A stretch of DNA of 23,579 bases from positions 1 through 23,579 of the IMG/VR virus record IMGVR_UViG_3300045136_000435. One strand, given 5' to 3'. This document shows positions 12,470 through 19,700 of the stretch, one piece after another (position 1 is the first letter of the stretch; each line of letters starts with the position of its first letter). Under the pieces are notes generated by a model. That model saw only the letters and a program-made list of their open reading frames with translations, had not been told where the DNA came from and made no database searches. Source of the DNA: a virus. A program made the translations under genes and the position numbers.

Positions 12470-13260
12470 ATTTAAAACAAAATTTTCTGAAGATATTTTT
12501 AATTATAAGTACCGCAATGGTCCTAACGATACTTGGGATGCACTAGCAGAGCGTGTTGTAGAGGATGTTTGTGGTACTAGGTGGGGTACGACAGTTAAAT
12601 TAATGTCGGATGGAGATAGGGCACAGTTAGCCGAATACATCAAACAGATGAAGTTTCTTCCCGGAGGAAGGTACTTATATTATGCTGGTCGCCCTGCTAA
12701 ATACTTCAACAACTGTTTTATTGGTATCGCTAGGGAGGATTCTAGAGAGGAGTGGGCTCATTTAGTTTGGTGGGCCATGAGATGCCTCACTGTTGGAGGG
12801 GGGATTGGAATTGATTATTCAGTTTTTAGGGGGGCTGGAAGGCCATTAACTAGAACTGGTGGTTTGGCTTCTGGTCCCATACCCCTAATGATGGCAATTA
12901 ATGAAATTGGCAGGAATGTCATGCAGGGGGGTTCGAGACGATCTGCTATCTATGCATCTCTTCATTGGTCACATGAAGATATTTCTGCTTTCCTTAAGGC
13001 AAAAAATTGGGATGAATTATCCATTGGTCTTGGTGATGATGATGGTAATGTGTACACTGTTGCAGATGCTAAGGTAGCAGATTTTAATTTCAATGCTCCA
13101 CTGGATATGACAAATATTTCGGTTAACTATGACGATAGTGCTGGAAATTTAATTGAGAATCCAGTTTTTTTGGAGAATTGTTTTCAGGCTATGCGAACTG
13201 GTGAACCTGGATTTTCTTTTAATTTTGGAGATAAAGCCAGAGAGACCGGCAGGAATGCGT
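12456..13260 (+). CDS. nrdJ: Ribonucleotide reductase large/catalytic chain, exon 1 (probably class II)
   Basis: The N-terminal 268 residues of a ribonucleotide reductase, which converts ribonucleotides to dNTPs. Visible are LPGGRYLYYAG, FNNCFIG (first redox cysteine), LTVGGGIGIDYS, GGSRRSAIYASL and MTNISVNYDDS. The exon ends at T13260, the first base of the TGT codon for the catalytic cysteine in RNACTEV (equivalent of E. coli NrdA Asn437-Cys439-Glu441). Without splicing, the frame ends at 13281-13283 after an unrelated tail (LTTSALH). Motif style, the absence of a small-subunit gene here, and a total of about 558 aa favour a B12-dependent class II enzyme, but class is not proven. Confidence 0.88.
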
Positions 13261-14057
13261 TAACTACTAGCGCCCTGCACTAGAAATAGTGCTTGAATAA
13301 CTAACCTAAAAACAGGGGAAATCCAGAACGGATAATCCTGTGCCAATTCAGTATTGAAAGGTGCAACGACTATGAGTATTAATGAAAAGCAACTTAGCAA
13401 GCTACTCTACTATTTTAGTAGCTTTGATGGTGGTGTATATCCATCAGGAAAAGAATTCCGCTATGTGATGAATATGCGTGAGGAAAACAAAGACTACATT
13501 AATTGGGTAAGAGAGACACTTGAATCTTTTACTGGAACTAATGTTTATAAAGTTCCTCAACGTGGTAATCGCAAACCACTATTATGTTTAATGTCAAAGG
13601 TACATCCTAAATTTGCTGCAATTCGAGAGCGTTTGTACACTCCAGAAGGCAAAAAAATTCTTGATCCACATCAGCTAACATTGCTTGATGCTGAAGCATT
13701 AGCTATCATTTTTATGGCAGATGGTGGGACAAATCTAGATAAAGGAAAGTACCCCGAGATTAAACTACACACGAAAGGCTACAGCTATTTTGACAATCTT
13801 GCACTTAGCAAGGCAATCTATGAAAAAACTGGTATTAGAACAACAGTGAACAAACATAACCAGTATTTTTTCTTACGTGTCAAAACAGCCGACTTACAAC
13901 TATTTATTGATGTTGTAAAGCCTTACATATTGCCAAGCTTTTCTTACAAACTCGAACGGTTAGCTCCAGCAATGGGTGGTGATATAGTCTGTGCTTCACA
14001 GGAATGTGAAGAGGTTGAAGGAAACTATCAACCATGCTAAATGCATTAACAAAACAG
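13261..14057 (+). ncRNA. Group I self-splicing intron 1 in RNR
   Basis: The 797-base insert rejoins RNR exactly as GCG-T|GT-ACA if removed. It follows group I rules: the exon ends in T and the intron ends in G. Core elements are visible. P1: exon GCGT with GCGC at 13270-13273, extended by GCAGG/CCTGC. P2: GCACTA-GAAA-TAGTGC at 13277-13292. A Q-like AATCCTGTGCCAA occurs near 13334-13346. R is GTGCAACGACTA (13361-13372), S is GATATAGTCTG (13981-13991), and P9-type hairpins lie at 13994-14011 and 14013-14033. It carries a LAGLIDADG ORF between R and S. Confidence 0.88.
13372..14040 (+). CDS. LAGLIDADG homing endonuclease in intron 1
   Basis: A 222-aa intron-encoded endonuclease. ATG 13372 is preferred over the upstream TTG frame at 13354. 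The first LAGLIDADG-type helix is LLYYFSSFDGG; the clearer second motif is ALAIIFMADGG (residues about 109-119), followed by a beta-rich segment and a final NLALSKAIYEKTGI repeat, as in small phage and organelle DNA endonucleases. It would cut intronless RNR alleles and spread the intron. The start lies directly after R and the C-terminus is encoded through the S and P9 elements, so protein and ribozyme share sequence at both ends. No good ribosome binding site is seen. Confidence 0.82.
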   Translation: MSINEKQLSKLLYYFSSFDGGVYPSGKEFRYVMNMREENKDYINWVRETLESFTGTNVYKVPQRGNRKPLLCLMSKVHPKFAAIRERLYTPEGKKILDPHQLTLLDAEALAIIFMADGGTNLDKGKYPEIKLHTKGYSYFDNLALSKAIYEKTGIRTTVNKHNQYFFLRVKTADLQLFIDVVKPYILPSFSYKLERLAPAMGGDIVCASQECEEVEGNYQPC

Positions 14058-14452
14058 GTACAGAAGTTACATCTTCAGACCATGAGGATGTGTGTAATCT
14101 TGGTTCTATAAATATAGGAAACATTTCTTCATTATCTGAATTTAAGGATATTGTAAATTTAGCCTCAAAATTCCTATTATGTGGTACATTAAGAGCGGAT
14201 TTACCAACCGAAGGAACTTATAAAGTAAGAGAAAAAAACAGGCGGCTAGGTCTTGGATTAATGGGGATACATGAATGGCTTTTAAAACGAAACTATAAAT
14301 ATGAGGTTACTCCAGAACTTCATAAATGGCTTTCTGTTTATAAAGAAGAATCGAAACGCGCGGCCGATGAGCATGCTGACCGACTTTTTGTAAATCACCC
14401 GGTTGCATATCGGGCTATTGCTCCTACTGGAAGTATTGGCATTCTAGCAAGT
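14058..14452 (+). CDS. nrdJ: Ribonucleotide reductase, exon 2
   Basis: The exon opens with GT ACA GAA GTT, completing the catalytic Cys codon and giving CTEVTSSDHEDVCNLGSINIG. This contains the active-site Cys and Glu and the second redox cysteine (VCNLGS). The middle has the LRRLGLGLMGIHEW-like helix (KNRRLGLGLMGIHEW). The end is the phosphate-binding motif APTGSIGILAS, cut at T14452 before TTTGIEP. The exon is 395 bases and begins in phase 1; read alone from 13991 it carries an intron-derived N-terminus and a false tail (LIGLLFTVM). Confidence 0.88.
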
Positions 14453-14524
14453 TTGATTGGCTTGCTTTTCACAGTAATGTGATCAAAATAAATTGGGTGA
14501 ATTCAGGGAACATCTAAATTTCTC

Positions 14525-14553
14525 TTGCCTTATTCCAATAAGTATGGTATAAT
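14525..14553 (+). promoter_or_regulatory. Sigma70-like promoter inside intron 2
   Basis: TTGCCT (14525-14530), a 17-base spacer, then TGG-TATAAT (14545-14553): a perfect -10 box with an extended TGn and optimal spacing. Transcription would begin near 14560, about 24 bases before the HNH endonuclease ATG, so the endonuclease can be expressed independently of RNR transcription. Confidence 0.65.
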
Positions 14554-14583
14554 ATACGTATTGAACCATTGAAAGGGGTAAGG

Positions 14584-15249
14584 ATGAATAAATATAATCA
14601 ATTAACTGTATTAGAAGAAGTGAACCAGAATAAACGTTGGATGTATAAAGTTCAATGTGATTGTGGTAAAGTGGAAATCAAAAGAAAAGATTGGGTCATA
14701 CAAGGAAGAACAACTTCTTGTAAATCTTGTGCTAGTAAACGCACAGCAAAACAATATCCACCACCGGTTAATCGCAAAGGATGTAACGGCTTATCTGGAA
14801 CACACTTCTTAGCTATAAAACAAGGTGCAATAAGACGTAATATTCAGTTTGATTTGACTCCAGAATTTCTTTGGAATCTATATCTCAAACAAGAGGGTAG
14901 ATGTGCATTAACTAATGTGCCTATAAATCTAGATTGTTTAATTAGAAATAACAATGTAGATTGGAAATATATTACAGCATCCTTGGATAGAATAGATAAT
15001 ACTAAACCATATATTGAATCTAATGTATGGTGGGTACACAAAACAGTTAATAGATTAAAAAATAATTTTTCATTAGAAGAACTTCTTTATTGGAGTAGAC
15101 TTCTTCTTGAGAAACATGACAATCCTGATCCAAGCGTAGTGAAAGAGGTAGAAGTAACTACGAAGGAGCAACGACTAGGCATTGAGGACTCTACCAATAA
15201 TATGCCCACGAGCGCCCAACATCCTATCAAGGATGAAGATATAGTCTGA
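14584..15249 (+). CDS. HNH homing endonuclease in intron 2
   Basis: A 221-aa intron-encoded nuclease. ATG 14584 is chosen because GAAAGGGGTAAGG lies just upstream; the frame from 14569 is an unnecessary extension. The N-terminal third has a zinc ribbon (CDCGK ... CKSC), a basic middle follows, and the nuclease core reads GRCALTNVPI ... ASLDRIDNTKPYIESNVWW, the signature of phage HNH/HNN-type homing nucleases. The last 40 or so residues are read through the ribozyme R and S elements and may be incidental. It has its own promoter. It would mobilise intron 2 into intronless RNR genes. Confidence 0.85.
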   Translation: MNKYNQLTVLEEVNQNKRWMYKVQCDCGKVEIKRKDWVIQGRTTSCKSCASKRTAKQYPPPVNRKGCNGLSGTHFLAIKQGAIRRNIQFDLTPEFLWNLYLKQEGRCALTNVPINLDCLIRNNNVDWKYITASLDRIDNTKPYIESNVWWVHKTVNRLKNNFSLEELLYWSRLLLEKHDNPDPSVVKEVEVTTKEQRLGIEDSTNNMPTSAQHPIKDEDIV

Positions 15250-15303
15250 GCTATATGGAAACATATAGAAGTGTGTATAAAGAGACACACGATAACACAA
15301 CTG

Positions 15304-15780
15304 ACAACAACTGGTATTGAACCTATCTATGCAGTGGCTTACAAACGAAACTATTTAGTTGCTGGTAATAGGTGGAAATACCAATTTGTAATTGATTCGA
15401 CTGCAGATTTCCTAATTAAAGAGTATGGAATTGATCCAGATAAAATTGAAACTTCTATTGATTTAGCAGATGACTATGAAAGAAGAATTAAATTCCAAGC
15501 AGATGTTCAAGATTACGTTGATATGTCAATCTCCAGTACCATCAATCTTCCTGCCTGGGGTACCGGAAAAAACACACCGGAGAACGTTGCAAGATTTGCA
15601 AGAATCCTTGCCAAGTACGCTCCGCGTCTACGAGGATTTACATGTTATCCAGATGGAAGTAGAGGAGGACAACCAATCACTAGAGTAGACTATAAAAAAG
15701 CCCTTAATCATAAGGGCGTAGAGTATCTTGAAACAGATGTGTGTGAATTAACCGGCAAGGGAGGTACTTGCGGGGCATAA
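15304..15780 (+). CDS. nrdJ: Ribonucleotide reductase, exon 3
   Basis: The exon begins TTTGIEPIYAVAYKRNY, completing the phosphate-binding loop, and continues with STINLPAWGTG and the barrel end GFTCYPDGSRGGQP. The C-terminal tail has two cysteines (VCELTGKGGTCGA), which could be the swinging thiols that re-reduce the active site. The spliced protein is 558 aa from 1677 coding bases in a single consistent frame. A frame from 15271 exists only by reading the intron end. A terminator follows 3 bases after the stop. Confidence 0.88.
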   Translation, partial: TTTGIEPIYAVAYKRNYLVAGNRWKYQFVIDSTADFLIKEYGIDPDKIETSIDLADDYERRIKFQADVQDYVDMSISSTINLPAWGTGKNTPENVARFARILAKYAPRLRGFTCYPDGSRGGQPITRVDYKKALNHKGVEYLETDVCELTGKGGTCGA

Positions 15781-15783
15781 AAG

Positions 15784-15807
15784 AAAGGGGCCTTTCGGCC
15801 CCTTTTT
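15784..15807. terminator. Bidirectional rho-independent terminator
   Basis: GGGGCC (15787-15792) pairs with GGCCCC (15797-15802) around a TTTC loop, with A residues before and T residues after. It ends the RNR transcript on the + strand, and on the - strand it ends the convergent virion/lysis transcript, whose last gene stops at 15806. Confidence 0.88.
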
Positions 15808-16180
15808 AATATTTTGGTGGTCCTATAAATTTTCGTTCTAATGTGTTGACTATTTCATGCTCCTTTTCCATAATTCCAGTTTCATCGTGTGGATGCTCTT
15901 GAATATATTCTTTAAAATCGTGAAGAAGAAGATGAACCATTTCATGACAAGCAACTAACTCAAGGTTGTATGAATTTACTGGCAGACTTTTCCAGTTTTT
16001 ACCAACTAGAACTGAGCAAAGTTTATGTTCTTTATTTTGATCTATTGATAACTCTGCTAGGTTTTTTGTTGGTTTATTACTTAACATTACGCTCCATTTT
16101 TGTAGCCCAAGTTCTTCTTGCCATTTTAAGACATAATTAAAAAACTCTAGTCTGTCTTTTTCTGTTAATTCATTATTCAT
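15806..16180 (-). CDS. Small HExxH zinc metallopeptidase-like protein
   Basis: A 124-aa protein from ATG at 16180; a TTG two codons earlier is less likely. The key motif is ACHEMVHLLLHDF, a zincin HExxH (His79, Glu80, His83). A helical N-terminus and short beta strands (WSVML, LCSVLVG) give a SprT/minimal-gluzincin-like layout. Substrate unknown. It is the last gene of the - strand unit and overlaps the preceding 32-aa membrane ORF, so it could be part of the lysis set or a virion maturation/anti-host protease. Confidence 0.7.
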   Translation of the reverse strand: MNNELTEKDRLEFFNYVLKWQEELGLQKWSVMLSNKPTKNLAELSIDQNKEHKLCSVLVGKNWKSLPVNSYNLELVACHEMVHLLLHDFKEYIQEHPHDETGIMEKEHEIVNTLERKFIGPPKY

Positions 16181-16271
16181 AGCCAATTAAAAAGTAAATA
16201 AAAATTACGAATAATACAACAACCCACCAAATAGCTTCACCAAACCAATCTGGGAAATTATTTTCTTTCAT
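16173..16271 (-). CDS. 32-aa membrane micro-protein next to the endolysin
   Basis: A 32-codon ORF overlapping the endolysin gene end by 14 bases and the metallopeptidase start by 8 bases. The product is KENNFPDWFGEAIWW followed by a hydrophobic helix (VVVLFVIFIYFLIGYE), so a single-pass membrane protein. Filling the gap exactly with overlaps at both ends argues that it is real. Its place directly after the endolysin makes a pinholin, antiholin or spanin-related role possible. Function is inference. Confidence 0.55.
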   Translation of the reverse strand: MKENNFPDWFGEAIWWVVVLFVIFIYFLIGYE

Positions 16272-16740
16272 ATTCGCGCTCAGTTTCAAGCTCAGAATCA
16301 ATCCATCTGCGTAATCTAGTTACGCGGTTCATCCACCCCCTTTCAAAGACTTTTAATTTGGGGTTTCTATTTATTAATTCTTTATACTTTTCAATCCTTA
16401 ATTGAAGAAATGTAACATAGTTATTGTTACACCCTTTCAGAAAAATCTCTGCCCTCCTCCTTCCCATGTTTATGGATGTGTCCAACATACATGCGGCCAA
16501 AGCAAGACCCAGTTTTTCCCAATCTGGGCTCCAATATTTCTCATAATAAATCTTCAACGCTAACTCTGGTTTTAGATCTTTAACGTTTATTTGAGGTATG
16601 TTATTTTCCTGACAATACGCATCCAGAGTCTTCTGAGTGACCCCCATATTGGTGGCTCCACCTGGGTCATTTGGATGGTTTACATAACCACCTTCTTCTT
16701 GTAAAACGAATTGGATTATTCTAGCGAACATAGTCTTCAT
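16258..16740 (-). CDS. Endolysin, GH108-type N-acetylmuramidase
   Basis: A 160-aa peptidoglycan hydrolase. The N-terminal catalytic motif EGGYVNHPNDPGGATN carries the GH108 glutamate (Glu16) and the conserved DPGG-T turn, followed by GVTQKTLDAY. Later IYYEKYW and MLDTSINMG match the family core, and the C-terminal half fits the PG_binding_3 region. No signal peptide, so export would need a holin. The start overlaps the polyvalent gene by 20 bases. Met4 is an alternative start. Confidence 0.88.
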   Translation of the reverse strand: MKTMFARIIQFVLQEEGGYVNHPNDPGGATNMGVTQKTLDAYCQENNIPQINVKDLKPELALKIYYEKYWSPDWEKLGLALAACMLDTSINMGRRRAEIFLKGCNNNYVTFLQLRIEKYKELINRNPKLKVFERGWMNRVTRLRRWIDSELETEREYERK

Positions 16741-19700
16741 ACCTCTTTGCTCCGGCTCCAGTCTTTGCTTTCATCTGCATTTGCTCTAGTTTTGTTGTCA
16801 TTCTACGGACAAAAGCCTCTCCAAACATTTTTTCCAAATCTGGTACTGTGCCATTTAATTCTACATATCTGCTAAATAAGTCTCCGACATTTTCCGGAGA
16901 ACCAAAAATAACTGCTTCTTTTAATTTCTCTGTTGTGCTACGCAGTCGTTCTTTTCTTTGTGCCTCAGATTTAGCATTTCTAAATTTTAATTCTTTTGCT
17001 TCTGCTTCTTTTAATCCAGTAAATCCAAATTTTCTAGCTGTTATATCCGAAGGCGAGCGTCTGTAAACCCCCTGAAGAGGGTCGCTAACTTGTGTAGCTA
17101 CTCCTGAATTTTTATCAAAAAATACATCTGAATTAGCTTCATAAAGCCCTTTTAATCCTGCAGGAAGTGTTTGATGAATTAACTGTGCCTGCTTTACTTT
17201 ACTTTCTGGATCAACTGCAAGAGCCCACATTTTCTCAAGTTGAGTCGTTAATTCACCAATAAAAGGTAAAAGCCCTTCTAAGGTGGGGTCAACTACTGTA
17301 CCGGAATCATATCTGGTGTGGATATTTAAACCCGATGCTGTAGATGCACCCCCATAAACAAGCCATGATTTAGATGGATCATCGAATGCCGCTTTTATCA
17401 GAGATTCTTTGATTGAAAAATCTTTCACTTTCATCCAAAGGTTATCTGGTAATAGTGTCTTTAGGTATTCCCAAGATTTATCTAATGTATTAATACCAAA
17501 GAAGCCTACTGCGCCACCCATCATCATTTGAATTGCGACCAAACTTAATAATGGGCCATATTGACCAGTTTGTTTAGCTTCTTTTGCAAATAAATACAAT
17601 TGATTTAATTGGTTAATTTTGAATTGATTTAGTGTAGATAAAGCAGATCCGACTACACCCAATTTATTGAAAATTGGAGCTCGTTCTTGTACTCGATAAT
17701 CCGCCATAGATAGATTTGTAAGTTCTTCTGCTCTCTGGAACATCTCTACTTCTCTACCTTTAAATGCTCCAGATTGGTCCAAATGGTGTACAAAGTTCAT
17801 GTATGCAACGGCGCGAGCAATCCGCTCTGAATACACCATATTGAACGTAACTACTTGTTCTAGAGTTTGTAGTTTTTCTGGACGACCGAGATCTGAAACA
17901 TCTGAAATGGTAGTAATATCAATGATACCATTATCAATACCATAAGTAGCAGCTTTTCTTCCAATCTCAGTCATTCCATCTTTGGGAAGTTGCATTCCCT
18001 CATGCTCAAGAATAAGGCCAAGTGAGTCTTGCATTCCTGCAACAAAGGTTCTTACTGGATCATGCTTAATCCCGTGATTAGACAACCTTACGTGCCAAGG
18101 AATTGTATACATAGGTTGTATCAATGACACAACAGTAAAGGGTAGGTTTAATCCTAAAGTTTTCCAATAAAACAACATTTTTGAATATCCAGTAGCTTTT
18201 GCTAAAGTTAATCTAGATACTCCAAATGTTTTAGCAATAGTATTCTCTATTTCTGTTGCAACTTTTAGTTCGCCAAAACCAAGCTTATTCTTTGCAACTT
18301 CTTTCCCCAACGTGATTGCATTTGATGCTTTTTCCATTAATTCAGGATCAGAGAAGATTTGTTTTGCTTTCGCAGTGGCTTTTTGCATCTCTGCCCAAGT
18401 TAAAGCATTTTCCAGATATTTTATTTGTTGCCTAAACATATCTTTAATGTCTGCTTTTTCCCATGGACGATCACCAGTGAACCCTCTGACACCAGATTTT
18501 GGTTCAAAATGTTTGGTTTGACCAAGGGTTTTAATGCTTTCTGCAGACACAAAATCTTCATAAATAGATTTTAATGTTTCTACTCTAGGATCATTTGGGT
18601 CTAACAGTTTAAGTAATTCTTGATATCCGGCTTCTAATAAACCACCACGGTCTCTGCCACTACCACCACGATATTCGACCTTAGACTTAGATAAATCTAA
18701 ATCAGGATGATTCTCAGCTAAATATTGTAGCGCAGCTTCCGCTCGTTTTTTAGAAGGTTCTGCTATATACCATATTAGCTTTCCTTTTTTATCATAAACG
18801 GGGGTTCTCCAATCTCCTCCCCATCTGGAAGAAATATAAGCTTCTCTATAAGTTAGAGGTTTTCTTCCTAATGCGATCAAGGTTTCATTTTGTACTTTAT
18901 GGGCTAGATCAAAAGCATTTCGTAGTCCTTCATAAGCACGGACAACATTATCTGGAACTCCAGCAGCTAGCAATTGTTCCTTAGAGAATTTTTGATCTTG
19001 TTTTAATTCCTTCATAAAAATACCATGTAGGATCTCTGCATGATCTTTATTATGAAGAATATCGTTTAATAGCTCTCTTGTTGGAGAGATGTTTTCCCTA
19101 ATTAAATAATTTGCTCTTTTTGTAGCATTATTAAACCATTGCACTGTTGCATATACCACAGGATGATTTTTAATTTCTGCAAGCATATGTGTGCCACCGA
19201 TAAATGCACTTCCAGGTGCAGTATCAGACACTTTTAAAGCTTCTTGTTTTACTTTTTCAACAGAAATATCTTCTGGAATTAGTGCATCTTTGAGATCTTT
19301 ACTAATAGGTAGTTTCTCAAATGCAGATGTTTTATGTTCTTCTTTAGCTAATTCACCAGAAAATTTTCCACGTATTTTTTCAGCTAATTTTCCTACACCT
19401 AATAGATCAAGATTAAGCGCCCCTCTTTGTTTGGCTGGAACCACTATCCTTTTTGGTGGATCATAAATAGATCTAATATTATCTAAATTCCAAGTTACAA
19501 AGGAAATTGGGTCTTGTACAATAGGCTTTTCAAATCTTTTTTTACCAAATAAAGTTTCGCCTGCATTTCTATAAAAAAATCCATCTACCCCCACTTCTTT
19601 TAATAGCTGAGAAAAAAGACGATTTCTTTCTGTGGATACATCAGAAGTTCTTACATGATCTAAATCAAAAATACTGCGTTTATACCAATCATATCTAGAT

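Larger units (their letters stand above)
14453..15303 (+). ncRNA. Group I self-splicing intron 2 in RNR
   Basis: An 851-base intron between exon T14452 and terminal G15303; removal restores GILAS-TTTGIEP. P1 is unusually clear: exon AGCAAGT pairs with GCTTGCT at 14460-14466, ending in the required U-G pair. The 3' core has R (GGAGCAACGACTA, 15165-15177) and S (AAGATATAGTCTGAGC, 15236-15251). P9 is CTATATG-GAAA-CATATAG at 15251-15268, followed by a GTGTG/CACAC stem. The R and S elements closely resemble those of intron 1, suggesting related ribozymes. An HNH endonuclease ORF fills the centre. Confidence 0.88.

Noticed and set aside
12456-15780. Inteins interrupting the RNR
   Set aside because: In-frame stops follow shortly after each exon, no intein splicing motifs occur, and both inserts show group I RNA elements with T/G splice borders.
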